Assembly: GCF_003072125.1 (NCBI RefSeq) | Contig: NZ_QCYH01000003.1 | Location: 255,501-319,500 of the forward strand | Direction of reading: 5' to 3' | DNA: 64,000 bases | Origin: Pelagivirga sediminicola | Lineage (GTDB): Bacteria > Pseudomonadota > Alphaproteobacteria > Rhodobacterales > Rhodobacteraceae | In this document: piece after piece, positions 51,347 through 61,864 of the stretch | Position numbering within the stretch: the first letter of the stretch is position 1 | Layout of the letters: every line of letters begins with the position of its first letter | Program-made: the position numbers and the translations under genes | Notes under the pieces: generated by a model | What the model was told of the DNA's origin: nothing | The model's database searches: none | What the model saw: the letters and a program-made list of their open reading frames with translations, nothing else

Positions 51347-54266
51347 GCCGTCCGGCAGCCCCCGCGTCTTTGGCCTGCCGCCGGGCGTCGATTTTCCGGC
51401 CGCCCTGGTGGACGGCATGCTGCGCCGGGTGGAGGGCGCCCCGCCCGAGGCGTTGGGGCGCGTGCATCTGATCGTCAACACACAGCGCATGGCGCGGCGC
51501 ATCCAATCCCTGCTCCGCGGCGGGGGTGCGCGATTGCTGCCCCGGATTTCGGTGATCACCGATCTGGGCCGCGACTGGCGGATGGCGGATATCGCCCAGC
51601 CCGCGCCGCCCCTGCGCCGCCGGTTGGAATTGATCCAGCTCATTTCGTCTCTACTCGACCAACAGCCGGGGCTTGCGCCGCGCACCGCGCTGTATGATCT
51701 GGCGGACAGCCTTGCCGTTCTCATGGACGAGATGGAGGGCGAGGGCGTTTCGGCCGACATCATCGACCGGCTGGATATCAGCGATCAGTCCGGTCATTGG
51801 GAGCGTATCCGCACCTTTCTGAACATCGTGCGTCACTTCACCGAAGGGCGCGGTGCGCCCGGCGCCGAGGCGCGGCAGCGCAAGGTGATCCAGCGCACGA
51901 TCGAACGCTGGCAGGACGCGCCGCCGCGACATCCCGTGCTGGTGGCCGGATCAACCGGATCGCGCGGCACGACGCAACTGCTGATGCGCGCGGTCGCGGC
52001 GCTGCCGCAGGGGGCGGTTGTCCTGCCCGGCTTTGATTTCGACATGCCGGACCATGTCTGGGGCGCGCTGGATGATCCCATGCTGAGCGAGGATCACCCG
52101 CAATATCGCTATCACGTATTGCGCGCCGCGCTGGGGCTGGAGCGGATCGCGCGCTGGACGGATGCCGCGCCGCCCAGCGCCGAGCGCGCCCGGCTGATTT
52201 CGCTTGCGCTGCGCCCCGCTCCGGTCACGGATCAATGGCTGGAGGAGGGGCCGAACCTGCGGGACATTCCCGCGGCGATGGAGGGCGTGACACTGCTGGA
52301 GGCACCATCGCAGCGGATCGAGGCGCTGTGCATCGCGATGCGCCTGCGCGCTGCTGCCGAAACCGGGCAGACGGCCGCGCTGATCACGCCCGATCGCGGG
52401 CTGACGCGGCGCGTCGCGGCCGCGCTTGACCGCTGGGGGATCATTCCCGATGACAGCGCCGGCATGCCGCTGCACCTGTCGCCGCCGGGGCGGTTCCTGC
52501 GCCACGTCGCCGAGCTTTCGCTGGGGGCGCTGACCGCCGAATCGCTTTTGACATTGCTCAAGCATCCGCTGACCCACACCGGCGGCGCGCGCGGCGCCCA
52601 TCTGCGCCTGACCCGCGAGCTGGAGCTGCATCTTCGCCGCAACGGGCCGCCCTATCCGGGCGCCGATGACATCACCGCGTGGGCCAAGGCACAGGGCACG
52701 CCAGAGGCGCAAGCGTGGGCCAAATGGATTGCCGGGACCATCACGGCCAGGGAGGCGCCGGACGCGCGCCCGCTGGAAGAGCGTGTCGAGATGCATATCA
52801 CCGCGGCCGAGGCGATTGCGCAGGGCAGCGACGGCGACGGGCTCAGCGAGCTGTGGCAAAAGGAGGCGGGCGAGAAGGCGCGCGCCATCTGCGCCATGCT
52901 GCGTGCCGAGGCGCCGCATGGCGGCAGCATGACCGCAACCGATTATACTGCGCTGTTCACTGCCATCCTGCGCACCGGGCAGGTGCGCAGCGCCACCGCG
53001 CCCCATTCCGGCATCCTGATCTGGGGCACGCTGGAGGCGCGCGTTCAGGGCGCCGACATGCTGATCCTTGCCGGCCTGAACGAGGGGAGCTGGCCGGAAT
53101 CCCAGCCGCCCGACCCGTGGCTGAACCGCGCGCTGCGCCATCAGGCCGGGCTGCTTCTTCCCGAACGGCGCATCGGGCTTGCCGCCCATGATTTTCAGCA
53201 AGCGGTGCTGTCCGGCGAGGTATGGATCACCCGCAGCGTGCGGTCCGATGACAGTCAGACCGTCGTGTCGCGCTGGGTCAACCGGATGCAGAACTTGCTG
53301 GACGGCTTGCCTGCAGAGGGCGGCGAGACCGCGCTGGAGCAGATGCGCGCCCGCGGCCGGACATGGCTGGACAAGGCGGCCCTTTTGGAGGACGTCGCGC
53401 CGGTGGATCCGGCCCCCCGCCCGTCGCCGCGCCCTCCGGTGGAGGTGCGGCCCGACCGCCTTTCCGTGACCGAGATCAAGCGGCTGATCCGCGATCCCTA
53501 TGCGGTTTATGCCAAACACGTGCTGCACCTGCGCCCGCTCAACCCGCTGATGCAGGCGCCAGATGCGCTCTTGCGCGGGATCGTTCTGCACGAAGTGCTG
53601 GAGCGGTTCATCAAGGACAGCGCCGAGGATCCACGGCACCTGACGCGCGAGGCGCTGATGACGCTGGCGCAGGATGTGCTGTTGCGCGAGGTGCCATGGG
53701 CCGAGGCGCGCGCACTATGGCTGGCGCGGCTGGAGCGCGTGGCCGATTGGTTCATCGAGACCGAAATCGCGCGGCGCGAGCTGGCGATGCCCACCGCTTA
53801 CGAGGTGCGCGGGCGCGCCGTCATGGCCGATCTTGGCTTCACGCTCGTGGCCGAGGCGGACCGGATTGATATCGACGCCGAAGGGCGGCTGCACATCTAT
53901 GACTACAAGACCGGCAAACCGCCCAGCCGAAAAGAGCAGATCCATTTCGACAAGCAGCTTTTGCTGGAGGCCGCGATAGCCGAGCGCGCCGGGTTTGGCG
54001 ATCTGGCCCCGTGCCGCGTGGCGCGCGCCGTCTATATCGGGCTAGGCGGAACCCCTGCCGAAGTGCCCGCGCCGCTGGATGAAGAGCCCGCAGATCAGGT
54101 CTGGCAAGGACTGCGCGATCTGATCGTCGCCTATCGCGAGCTACGGCAGGGCTATACCGCGCGCCGCGCGGTCCAGCGCAAGGATGAGGTGGGCGATTAC
54201 GACCAGCTTTCGCGGTTCGGCGAATGGGACATCACCGATGATCCGGCCGCGCAGGAGGTGCCGTGA
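51339..54266 (+). CDS. addB: Double-strand break repair protein AddB
   Basis: 975 aa. Inactive UvrD-like helicase scaffold (NTQRMARRIQSLL, AALITPDRGLTRRVAAAL, LILAGLNEGSWPE) followed by a RecB-type nuclease domain (about 735-930; VTEIKRLIRDPYAVYAKHVL, IVLHEVLERF, and IYDYKTGKPPSRKEQIHFDKQLLLE with the DYK and Q catalytic residues). With AddA it resects broken DNA ends to load RecA. This alphaproteobacterial AddB lacks the iron-sulfur cysteines of the Bacillus form. Start at 51339 overlaps murU; longer frames are noise. Couples to addA by TGATG. Confidence 0.95.
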   Translation: MFEPSGSPRVFGLPPGVDFPAALVDGMLRRVEGAPPEALGRVHLIVNTQRMARRIQSLLRGGGARLLPRISVITDLGRDWRMADIAQPAPPLRRRLELIQLISSLLDQQPGLAPRTALYDLADSLAVLMDEMEGEGVSADIIDRLDISDQSGHWERIRTFLNIVRHFTEGRGAPGAEARQRKVIQRTIERWQDAPPRHPVLVAGSTGSRGTTQLLMRAVAALPQGAVVLPGFDFDMPDHVWGALDDPMLSEDHPQYRYHVLRAALGLERIARWTDAAPPSAERARLISLALRPAPVTDQWLEEGPNLRDIPAAMEGVTLLEAPSQRIEALCIAMRLRAAAETGQTAALITPDRGLTRRVAAALDRWGIIPDDSAGMPLHLSPPGRFLRHVAELSLGALTAESLLTLLKHPLTHTGGARGAHLRLTRELELHLRRNGPPYPGADDITAWAKAQGTPEAQAWAKWIAGTITAREAPDARPLEERVEMHITAAEAIAQGSDGDGLSELWQKEAGEKARAICAMLRAEAPHGGSMTATDYTALFTAILRTGQVRSATAPHSGILIWGTLEARVQGADMLILAGLNEGSWPESQPPDPWLNRALRHQAGLLLPERRIGLAAHDFQQAVLSGEVWITRSVRSDDSQTVVSRWVNRMQNLLDGLPAEGGETALEQMRARGRTWLDKAALLEDVAPVDPAPRPSPRPPVEVRPDRLSVTEIKRLIRDPYAVYAKHVLHLRPLNPLMQAPDALLRGIVLHEVLERFIKDSAEDPRHLTREALMTLAQDVLLREVPWAEARALWLARLERVADWFIETEIARRELAMPTAYEVRGRAVMADLGFTLVAEADRIDIDAEGRLHIYDYKTGKPPSRKEQIHFDKQLLLEAAIAERAGFGDLAPCRVARAVYIGLGGTPAEVPAPLDEEPADQVWQGLRDLIVAYRELRQGYTARRAVQRKDEVGDYDQLSRFGEWDITDDPAAQEVP

Positions 54267-57200
54267 TGCAGCGCGACGAGGCCACCTTGCGCCAGATGGC
54301 GGCGGCCCGGCCGGGGCTGTCCACGTGGCTGGGCGCCAATGCCGGATCGGGCAAGACGCGCGTGCTGACCGACCGCGTCGCGCGGCTGCTGCTGGACGGG
54401 GTCGATCCGCAGCATATCCTGTGCCTGACCTACACCAAGGCCGCCGCCAGCGAGATGCAGAACCGCCTGTTCAAGCGGCTGGGCGCCTGGGCGATGCTGG
54501 ACCGCGAGACACTGACCGCCGCGCTGGGCGATCTGGGCGTCGAGGGCCCGCTGAGCGATACGGCGCTGCGCGACGCAAGACGCCTCTTTGCCCGCGCGAT
54601 CGAGGCGCCCGGCGGGCTGAAGATCCAGACGATCCACTCGTTTTGCGCCTCCCTTCTGCGGCGCTTCCCGCTGGAGGCAGGCGTCAGTCCTCAGTTCGTC
54701 GAGATGGAGGAGCGCACTGCCAAACTGCTGCGCGCCGAGATTGTCGAGCAGCTTGCCGCGGGCCCCCATGCCTCCAAGCTCTATGCCCTGGCGCGGCATC
54801 ATTCCGGCGAGACGCTGGAGGATCTGACCTCGGAAATCGTCAGCAAGGCGCCCCTTTTCGAGCAGACCTGGACCGAGGCGGGGCTGGCAAAGGCGTTGGG
54901 CCTGCGGCCGGACACAACGCGCCGCAGCGTTGAGGCCGAGGTGTTTCATGGCCACGAAACACAGCTTTTGGGCAAGTTGGTGACTGCGCTCGGCGTCGGC
55001 AAGTCGACCGACGTCAAAGCGGCAGCCAAGCTGAAGCGCATCTCTGCGCTCGATTTTTCATCGCTTCCTGTGCTGGAGGAGGTGTTCCTCTTCGGCAAGG
55101 GCGCCGCCGCGCCCTATACCGTCTCCACCCGCTTTCCCACCAAGGACACGCGCGCCGCCCTTGGCGCCAGCATGGACCTGATCGAGGCATGGATGCACCG
55201 CGTCGAAGCCGCCCGTCCTCGGCGGATCGCGCTGGATGCGCTGCAGGTCAGCGTTGCGCTGCACGACTTTGCCCAAGTTTTCCTGCCCGCATATGCCAAG
55301 GAAAAACAGCTGCGCGGCTGGCTGGATTTTGACGATCTCATCCTGCGCGCGCGGGCGCTCTTGACGCGGTCGGACGTGGCCGCATGGGTGCTGTTCCGGC
55401 TGGATGGCGGGATCGATCACATCCTCGTGGACGAAGCGCAGGACACCAGCCCGGCCCAGTGGCAGGTCATCGACCGGCTGGCGCAGGAATTCACCAGCGG
55501 ACTGGGCGCGCGCCAGGACGTGCAGCGCACGATCTTTGTCGTCGGTGACAAGAAACAGTCGATCTATTCCTTTCAGGGCGCCGATCCGCGCGAATTCGAC
55601 CGGATGCAAAAGGAGTTCGCGGACCGGCTGGACGCCGCCGGAACGCCGCTGCAAACCCAGCGGCTGGCCCATTCCTTCAGATCGTCCAGCGCCATTCTGG
55701 ACGTGGTCGATTCCACGCTGAACGAATATGAGGCGTCCGGTTTTTCCCCGGAACAGAGCCACATTCCATTCGCTCCGGACATGCCGGGCCGCGTCGATCT
55801 GTGGCCCTGCGGCGCCGCGCCGGACAAGCCCGAGGACACCCCCTGGCACATGCCCGTCGATCTGCGCGCCGAGAGCGACCCCGACGTCGTACTGGCCCGG
55901 CAGATCGCGGATGCCATCGCGCAGATGATCGCGGCAGGCACGGCCATTCCGGGCAAGGACGGGATGCGTCCCGTTCAAGCGGGCGATTTCCTAATCCTCG
56001 TGCAAAGACGCGCCGCGCTTTTTCACGAGATCATTCGCGCCTGCAAAGCTCGCAATCTGCCGATCGCCGGCGCCGACCGTCTGAAGGTGGCGGGCGAACT
56101 GGCGGTCAAGGATCTGGCAGCGATGCTGTCGTTTCTAGCCACGCCTGAGGACGATCTGGCATTGGCGATCGCGCTGCGCTCGCCGCTGCTGGGCTGGGAC
56201 GAGGCGCAGCTTTACGATCTGGCGCAGGGGCGCGGCAAGAAATACCTGTGGGAGACGCTGCGCGATCTCGCGGACGCGTTTCCGGAAACGATGGAGGTGC
56301 TGAACGATCTGCGCAAGACCGCGGAATATTTGCGCCCCTACGATCTGATCGAGCGGATCCTGACCCGTCACGACGGGCGCCGCCGCATGCTGGCCCGGCT
56401 GGGGTCTGAGGCCGAGGACGGCATTGACGCGCTCTTGTCGCAGGCGCTGGCCTATGAGCGGCGCGCGGTGGACAGCCTGACCGGTTTTCTCGTCTGGCTG
56501 GAAACCGACGATCTGGAAATCAAGCGTCAGATGGACAGCGCGGGTGACCGGATCCGCGTGATGACGGTGCATGGCTCCAAGGGTCTGGAGGCGCCCGTCG
56601 TCATTCTGCCCGAGGCGGGCAAGCGGCAGAACAATGTCCGCGATCAGATCCTGAATACCGGCGGCGCGCCCTTCTGGAAGATGCCCGCGGATGCGATGCC
56701 GCAGGCGCAGACCGATATCGTCGACGCGATGAAAGCCGCGCAGGAGGCCGAGCGCGACCGCCTGCTATACGTCGCCATGACGCGGGCCGAAAAGTGGCTG
56801 ATCGTGGCCGCCGCCAAGGATCCCGGCGATGGAGGCGACAGTTGGCTCGAAAAGGTCGAGGCGGGGATGACCCGCCTGGGAGCTTTGCCGCACCGGTTTG
56901 ATGGTGGCGAGGGATTGCGGCTGGAGCGTGGTGACTGGGGCGCGTCGGCGAGCGCGCCCGGTCCCGCCGAAAGCGCGCAAAAGCTCGCGTTAGAGCCGTT
57001 TTTCGACATACCCGCACCTCCGCCGCCCGATCAGACGGCACTGCTCAGCCCGTCCGATCTGGGCGGGGCCAAGGCGCTGCCGGGCGATGCGGGACAGGAC
57101 GAAGACGCGGCCAAAGCGCGCGGACGGCAGATCCATACCTTGCTGGAGGTCTTGCCGACCCTGCCGGAGGAGCGCTGGCCCGGCGCCGCAGATGCCGCGC

Positions 57201-57619
57201 TTGCGGCGGGCGCAGATGCGGGCGCGTCTGTCGATATCGCCGCGCTGCTGGAGGAGGCGGCGCAGGTTCTGCGCAACGGCCAGCTTGCCCATCTTTGGGG
57301 CGCGGAGGCGCTGCCGGAAATCGGCATTACCGGCGACATACCGGGCTTGGGGCGGCTTTACGGCGTCATCGACCGGCTGATCATTACCGGGGATACGGTT
57401 CTGATCGTCGACTTCAAATCGAACATGGTGGTGCCGGATCGGCCGGAGGCCTGCCCCGAAGGCCTGTTGCGCCAGATGGGCGCCTATGCGGCGATGGCAG
57501 AACAGATCTATCCCGGCAAGAGCATCGAAACCGCGATCCTGTGGACACGCGATGCCACGCTGATGCCCCTGCCCGGCGCCCTCGTGTCCGAGGCGTTGCG
57601 CCGCGCCGGCGCAACTTGA
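54266..57619 (+). CDS. addA: Double-strand break repair helicase-nuclease AddA
   Basis: 1117 aa. UvrD/Rep-type helicase with Walker A GANAGSGKTRVL, motif Ia TYTKAAASEM, Walker B HILVDEAQDTSPAQWQVID, motif III GDKKQSIYSFQGADP, motif V VMTVHGSKGLEAPVVILP and motif VI LLYVAMTRAEKWL. The C-terminal nuclease (about 940-1100) has GRQIHTLLEVLP and VLIVDFKSN. ATG 54266 is used because GGAGG lies 7 bases before it; it overlaps the addB stop by one base (TGATG). Partner of AddB in recombinational repair. Confidence 0.97.
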   Translation: MQRDEATLRQMAAARPGLSTWLGANAGSGKTRVLTDRVARLLLDGVDPQHILCLTYTKAAASEMQNRLFKRLGAWAMLDRETLTAALGDLGVEGPLSDTALRDARRLFARAIEAPGGLKIQTIHSFCASLLRRFPLEAGVSPQFVEMEERTAKLLRAEIVEQLAAGPHASKLYALARHHSGETLEDLTSEIVSKAPLFEQTWTEAGLAKALGLRPDTTRRSVEAEVFHGHETQLLGKLVTALGVGKSTDVKAAAKLKRISALDFSSLPVLEEVFLFGKGAAAPYTVSTRFPTKDTRAALGASMDLIEAWMHRVEAARPRRIALDALQVSVALHDFAQVFLPAYAKEKQLRGWLDFDDLILRARALLTRSDVAAWVLFRLDGGIDHILVDEAQDTSPAQWQVIDRLAQEFTSGLGARQDVQRTIFVVGDKKQSIYSFQGADPREFDRMQKEFADRLDAAGTPLQTQRLAHSFRSSSAILDVVDSTLNEYEASGFSPEQSHIPFAPDMPGRVDLWPCGAAPDKPEDTPWHMPVDLRAESDPDVVLARQIADAIAQMIAAGTAIPGKDGMRPVQAGDFLILVQRRAALFHEIIRACKARNLPIAGADRLKVAGELAVKDLAAMLSFLATPEDDLALAIALRSPLLGWDEAQLYDLAQGRGKKYLWETLRDLADAFPETMEVLNDLRKTAEYLRPYDLIERILTRHDGRRRMLARLGSEAEDGIDALLSQALAYERRAVDSLTGFLVWLETDDLEIKRQMDSAGDRIRVMTVHGSKGLEAPVVILPEAGKRQNNVRDQILNTGGAPFWKMPADAMPQAQTDIVDAMKAAQEAERDRLLYVAMTRAEKWLIVAAAKDPGDGGDSWLEKVEAGMTRLGALPHRFDGGEGLRLERGDWGASASAPGPAESAQKLALEPFFDIPAPPPPDQTALLSPSDLGGAKALPGDAGQDEDAAKARGRQIHTLLEVLPTLPEERWPGAADAALAAGADAGASVDIAALLEEAAQVLRNGQLAHLWGAEALPEIGITGDIPGLGRLYGVIDRLIITGDTVLIVDFKSNMVVPDRPEACPEGLLRQMGAYAAMAEQIYPGKSIETAILWTRDATLMPLPGALVSEALRRAGAT

Positions 57620-57644
57620 CCTTCGCGGCATCGCTACTTAGGTA
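57616..57644 (+). promoter_or_regulatory. Putative trxA promoter
   Basis: TTGACC (57616-57621), 17 bases, TAGGTA (57639-57644). The -35 element is strong, the -10 weak. It starts within the last codons of addA and lies about 30 bp before the trxA start. Confidence 0.4.
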
Positions 57645-57673
57645 TCTTCAGAACCCAAACGCAGGAGACGATC

Positions 57674-57994
57674 ATGGCAACCGTAGCAGTCACCGACGAT
57701 ACCTTCGACGCCGAAGTCAAGAATTCCGATATTCCCGTCGTGGTCGATTTCTGGGCCGAATGGTGCGGCCCGTGCAAGCAGATCGGACCGGCCCTTGAAG
57801 AGCTGTCGAACGAGATGGACGGCAAGGTCAAGGTTGTGAAGGTCGATGTCGACAGCAACCCCAATTCCGCCGTCGCGATGGGCGTGCGCGGCATCCCGGC
57901 GCTGTTCATCTTCAAGAACGGCGAGGTCGTCTCGAACCGTTCGGGCGCGGCCCCCAAGGCGGCGCTGCAAAGCTGGATCGAAGAATCCATCTGA
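57674..57994 (+). CDS. trxA: Thioredoxin 1
   Basis: 106 aa. Classical thioredoxin: [15 protein letters not shown] with redox pair C31/C34, [24 protein letters not shown] with the cis-Pro. Cytoplasmic reductant for ribonucleotide reductase, peroxidases and the membrane protein DsbD encoded at 7.4 kb. Its own promoter-like sequence and a strong terminator suggest a separate transcript. Confidence 0.98.
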   Translation: MATVAVTDDTFDAEVKNSDIPVVVDFWAEWCGPCKQIGPALEELSNEMDGKVKVVKVDVDSNPNSAVAMGVRGIPALFIFKNGEVVSNRSGAAPKAALQSWIEESI

Positions 57995-58016
57995 TCCAAC
58001 ACCGGCAACGCAGGTC

Positions 58017-58043
58017 AAGGGCGCCCCATGTGGCGCCCTTTTT
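58017..58043 (+). terminator. trxA terminator
   Basis: AAGGGCGCC (58017-58025) and GGCGCCCTT (58032-58040) with a 6-base loop, followed by a total of five T residues. Textbook intrinsic terminator 22 bp after trxA. Confidence 0.85.
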
Positions 58044-58064
58044 CATGGGCCGCGGCGGAGAAAA

Positions 58065-58092
58065 CTTGCAGTCGCGCGGCGCGGCTTACATA
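58065..58092 (+). promoter_or_regulatory. Putative heat-shock promoter of hslVU
   Basis: CTTGCA (58065-58070), 16 bases, TACATA (58087-58092). A CTTG-type -35 resembles alphaproteobacterial RpoH promoters. It lies just downstream of the trxA terminator and 29 bp before hslV. Confidence 0.35.
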
Positions 58093-58120
58093 TGAATCGC
58101 ACAGATATCAGGAGCGACAC

Positions 58121-58678
58121 ATGGCAAGCGAGCAATTTCCGGGATGGCACGGCACCACCATCATCGGCGTGCGCAAGGGCGGCGAAGTGGTCATCGCCGG
58201 TGACGGACAGGTGAGCCTGGGCCAGACGGTCATCAAGGGCACGGCCCGCAAGGTGCGCCGCCTCAGCCCCGGCGGCATCGACATCGTGGCAGGCTTCGCC
58301 GGGTCCACCGCCGATGCATTCGCTCTGCTGGAGCGGCTGGAGACCAAGCTGGAGGCGACGCCGGGCCAGTTGCAGCGCGCCTGCGTGGAGCTGGCCAAGG
58401 ATTGGCGGACCGACAAGTATCTTCAGAAACTGGAGGCGATGCTGATCGTCACCGACGGCGCCGAGCTGTATGTAATCACGGGCGCCGGCGATGTGCTGGA
58501 GCCTGAACATGACGTGACCGCCATCGGATCGGGCGGCAACTACGCGCTGGCCGCGGCGCGCGGCATGATGGAATCGGACCGGTCCGCCGAACAGATCGCA
58601 CGGGACGCCATGGCGATCGCGGCCGATATTTGCGTCTATACCAACGGCAACCTGACGGTTGAGACGATCGCCAAGTAA
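58121..58678 (+). CDS. hslV: ATP-dependent protease subunit HslV
   Basis: 185-aa Ntn-type threonine protease. The peptide before the catalytic Thr12 ([11 protein letters not shown] then TTIIGVRK) is longer than in E. coli and must be processed, as in other alphaproteobacteria. Conserved [20 protein letters not shown] and [14 protein letters not shown] follow. It forms a twelve-subunit chamber capped by HslU. GGAG at 58111-58114 supports the start. Confidence 0.97.
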   Translation: MASEQFPGWHGTTIIGVRKGGEVVIAGDGQVSLGQTVIKGTARKVRRLSPGGIDIVAGFAGSTADAFALLERLETKLEATPGQLQRACVELAKDWRTDKYLQKLEAMLIVTDGAELYVITGAGDVLEPEHDVTAIGSGGNYALAAARGMMESDRSAEQIARDAMAIAADICVYTNGNLTVETIAK

Positions 58679-58696
58679 GGCGCAGAAAGGACTTCC

Positions 58697-60004
58697 ATGA
58701 CTGATCTCACCCCCCGCGAAATCGTCAGCGAACTGGATCGCTTCATCATCGGTCAGAAGGACGCGAAACGCGCGGTCGCCGTCGCCCTGCGCAGCCGCTG
58801 GAGGCGGCAGCAATTGTCCGATGACCTGCGCGACGAGGTTTACCCAAAGAACATCCTGATGATCGGCCCCACCGGCGTGGGCAAGACCGAGATCAGCCGC
58901 CGTCTGGCCAAGCTGGCCCGCGCGCCCTTCATCAAGATCGAAGCGACGAAATTCACCGAGGTCGGCTATGTCGGCCGCGATGTCGAGCAGATCATCCGCG
59001 ATCTGATGGACAGCGCCATCGCCATGATCCGCGAGCAGATGCGCGAGGACGTCGCGACCGCCGCCCGCACCGCCGCCGAAGAGCGCGTCATCACCGCCAT
59101 CGCAGGCGAGGATGCCCGCGAGGGCACGCGCGAGATGTTCCGCAAGAAGCTGAAATCCGGCGAGTTGGACGACACCATCATCGAGCTGGACATCGCCGAC
59201 AATTCCAACCCGATGGGCATGATGGACATTCCCGGCCAGCCCAGCGGTCAGATGGGGATGATGAACCTTGGCGATATCTTCGGCAAGGCGTTCGGCGGGC
59301 GCACCGTGAAGCGCAAGATGAGCGTTGCAGAAAGCTATGACATCCTGATCGGCGAGGAGGCGGACAAGCTGCTGGACGACGAGACGGTGAACCGCGCCGC
59401 GCTGGAGGCGGTCGAGCAGAATGGCATCGTCTTTCTGGACGAGATCGACAAGGTCTGCGCGCGCCAGGATGCGCGCGGCGGCGAGGTCAGCCGCGAGGGC
59501 GTGCAGCGCGACCTGCTGCCGCTGATCGAGGGCACCAGCGTCAGCACCAAGTATGGCGCCGTCAAAACCGACCATATCCTGTTCATCGCATCGGGCGCTT
59601 TTCATATCGCAAAGCCGTCGGATCTGCTGCCCGAGCTTCAGGGCCGTTTGCCCATCCGGGTCGAGCTGCGCGCGCTGACCGAAGAGGATTTCGTGCGCAT
59701 CCTCACCGAGACGGACAACGCGCTGACGCGTCAGTATACCGCTTTGATGCAGACCGAAGAGGTGGCCGTGACCTTCACCGACGAGGGAATCGCGGCGCTG
59801 GCCCATATCGCGGCCGAGGTGAACGCCTCGGTCGAAAATATCGGCGCGCGCCGCCTTTATACGGTGATGGAGCGCGTGTTCGAGGAGCTTAGCTTTGACG
59901 CGCCCGAGCGGACGGGCGCCACCGTGACCGTCGATGCGGCCTTCGTTGACAAGAACCTGGGCGAGCTGGCGAAATCGACGGATCTGAGCCGCTACGTGCT
60001 CTGA
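58697..60004 (+). CDS. hslU: ATP-dependent protease ATPase subunit HslU
   Basis: 435-aa AAA+ unfoldase. Walker [10 protein letters not shown] (57-65), Walker [12 protein letters not shown], sensor and arginine-finger regions, an I-domain (about 110-235) and the C-terminal tail ending LSRYVL that inserts into HslV to activate it. Start [17 protein letters not shown] is standard. 18 bp after hslV with AAAGGA between; same operon. Confidence 0.98.
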   Translation: MTDLTPREIVSELDRFIIGQKDAKRAVAVALRSRWRRQQLSDDLRDEVYPKNILMIGPTGVGKTEISRRLAKLARAPFIKIEATKFTEVGYVGRDVEQIIRDLMDSAIAMIREQMREDVATAARTAAEERVITAIAGEDAREGTREMFRKKLKSGELDDTIIELDIADNSNPMGMMDIPGQPSGQMGMMNLGDIFGKAFGGRTVKRKMSVAESYDILIGEEADKLLDDETVNRAALEAVEQNGIVFLDEIDKVCARQDARGGEVSREGVQRDLLPLIEGTSVSTKYGAVKTDHILFIASGAFHIAKPSDLLPELQGRLPIRVELRALTEEDFVRILTETDNALTRQYTALMQTEEVAVTFTDEGIAALAHIAAEVNASVENIGARRLYTVMERVFEELSFDAPERTGATVTVDAAFVDKNLGELAKSTDLSRYVL

Positions 60005-60058
60005 CGCGGGCGGCGATTGCCGCTTTTCATTGCCTGTGTTTCGCGCCACCACTGCGGG

Positions 60059-61282
60059 ATGCAAACGCTTGTCTTTCTGCGCAGCAATGCCCGCTGGCTG
60101 AGCGCCGGGATCCTGCTGACCTTTCTCAGCAGCTTCGGGCAGACCTTTTTCATCTCGATCTTCGCGGGCGAAATCCGCGCGGTATTCGGGCTGAGCCATG
60201 GGCAATGGGGCGCGATCTATTCGGCCGGCACCGCCGCGTCGGCGATCCTGATGGTCTGGGCGGGCGGCCTGACCGACATCTTTCGCGTCAGGTGCATCGG
60301 CGCCGTCATCCTGTGCCTGCTGGGACTGGCCTGTGCAGCGATGGCGCTGAGCCCGGTGTGGTGGCTGCTGCCCGTCATCATCTTCGCGCTTCGCTTCACC
60401 GGGCAGGGGATGAGCAGTCATATCGCCGTCGTCGCCATGGCGCGCTGGTTCATTGCCGGGCGGGGACGGGCGCTGTCGATTTCCAAGCTGGGCTTTTCGC
60501 TGGGCGAGGCGATTCTGCCGCTGCTGTTCGTTGCGCTGATGCTGGTGATGGACTGGCATGTGCTGTGGGGGATCGCGGCGGGCGTCGCCATCGCCGGGGC
60601 GCCCGCGCTGCTGCTGCTGCTGCGCCGCGAGCGCACACCGCAAAGCCATGCCGAAAGCGATCAGAGCCTGGGGATGCAGGCGCGGCACTGGACGCGCAAC
60701 CAGACCTTCCGCCATTGGCTGTTCTGGCTCATGATCCCTGCGCTTCTGGGGCCTTCCGCGTTCAACACCGCGTTCTTTTTCCATCAGGTGCATATCGCCG
60801 ACATCAAGGCGATCTCGCATGTCGAGCTGGTGGCGATGTTTCCCTTCTACACCGCCGTCAGCATCGCGGCGATGATGCTCAGCGGCTGGGCGCTCGACAA
60901 GGTCGGGACCGCGCGCCTGATCCCCTGGATGCAGCTTCCGATGGTCGCGGCCTTTGCGATATTCGCGCTGGCGCAAGGCCCGGGGGGAATGCTGGTCGGC
61001 TTTCTGTTTCTGGGGCTGAACACCGGCTTCAACAACACGCTGCCATCCGCGTTCTGGGCCGAATTCTATGGCACGCGTCATATCGGGTCGATCAAGGCGA
61101 TGGCGGCGGCGGTGATGGTTCTGGGCTCGGCCATCGGGCCGGGCGTTTCGGGTCTGGCGATCGACATCGGGATCGGGATCGAGGTGCAGTTCTTGTGGAT
61201 CGCGCTCTACTTCGTTCTCGCGACGGCCCTGATGGCGATCGGGATCCGAAAGGCCGCGCCGCTGCTAACGCGGACGCTTTAG
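60059..61282 (+). CDS. MFS transporter
   Basis: 407 aa with about 12 transmembrane segments. Motif A-like loop GGLTDIFRVRCIG after helix 2, the central polar loop near residues 195-220 and the second-half repeat (ALDKVGTARLIPW) are visible. Looks like the small-solute/oxalate-formate antiporter type, but the substrate is not predictable. ATG at 60059 starts MQTLVFLRSNARWLSAGILL, in line with roseobacter homologues beside hslU. The stop overlaps the convergent smr gene by 18 bp. Confidence 0.85.
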   Translation: MQTLVFLRSNARWLSAGILLTFLSSFGQTFFISIFAGEIRAVFGLSHGQWGAIYSAGTAASAILMVWAGGLTDIFRVRCIGAVILCLLGLACAAMALSPVWWLLPVIIFALRFTGQGMSSHIAVVAMARWFIAGRGRALSISKLGFSLGEAILPLLFVALMLVMDWHVLWGIAAGVAIAGAPALLLLLRRERTPQSHAESDQSLGMQARHWTRNQTFRHWLFWLMIPALLGPSAFNTAFFFHQVHIADIKAISHVELVAMFPFYTAVSIAAMMLSGWALDKVGTARLIPWMQLPMVAAFAIFALAQGPGGMLVGFLFLGLNTGFNNTLPSAFWAEFYGTRHIGSIKAMAAAVMVLGSAIGPGVSGLAIDIGIGIEVQFLWIALYFVLATALMAIGIRKAAPLLTRTL

Positions 61283-61864
61283 ATAGACATAATAGGCACC
61301 GCCGCCGCCGTGGCGGGCATGGGCGTTCGTCACCTGCATCACCATTCCCGCAAGCGGCGGAATACTCAACCAATGGGGCACGTTGTAGCGCAGCACACCC
61401 TGCCGGACCGGAATCGGGCCGCCGCTGTCGCTGCGCCGCCCCTTGCCGGTGATGACCAGAACCAGCCGCTTGCCCTGCCCATGCGCGCGCAGGATGAAAC
61501 CGGTCAGCGCCCCGTGGGCACGGTCCACCGTCATGCCGTGCAGATCGATCCGCGCCTCCGGCACCAGCTTGCCGCGCTTCAGCTTGCCATAGGCCTTTCG
61601 GTCCATGGTGACGGGCAGGGCGCCGATGCGATCCGTAAGGCCCGGTAGAACATCGTGGCCCGCCCCATGCCGGCCCGCCTTCTGACCCACAGAAAAAGGC
61701 GCGACAGGCGGCGGGGGCGCGGACGGGGCGGCCCGCGCCGGGCGTTCAGGCAGTTGCGGCGGGGATTTCGGGCGCGGCTGCGCGGGCGACAGCGGCGTTG
61801 CCGTCTTGGCCACCTGTCGCCACAGGTCCAGCTCATCGGGCTTCAGATGCCGCTTTCGGCTCAT
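61265..61864 (-). CDS. Smr-domain protein
   Basis: 199 aa. A Pro-rich, basic N-terminal region (about 1-75) precedes a C-terminal Smr domain (about 105-199; ARIDLHGMTVDRAHGAL, LVLVITGKGRR, AHARHGGGGAYYVYL) with the LDLHG-like and TGxG motifs of this nuclease-related fold. Often annotated Smr/MutS2 family. Function in alphaproteobacteria is unknown; some Smr proteins nick DNA or RNA. Its start overlaps mltA by ATGA. Confidence 0.9.
   Translation of the reverse strand: MSRKRHLKPDELDLWRQVAKTATPLSPAQPRPKSPPQLPERPARAAPSAPPPPVAPFSVGQKAGRHGAGHDVLPGLTDRIGALPVTMDRKAYGKLKRGKLVPEARIDLHGMTVDRAHGALTGFILRAHGQGKRLVLVITGKGRRSDSGGPIPVRQGVLRYNVPHWLSIPPLAGMVMQVTNAHARHGGGGAYYVYLKRPR

Noticed and set aside
58043-61081. 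1012-codon minus-strand open frame across hslV, hslU and the MFS gene
   Set aside because: It spans three convincing plus-strand genes and has no domain content; a shadow frame.
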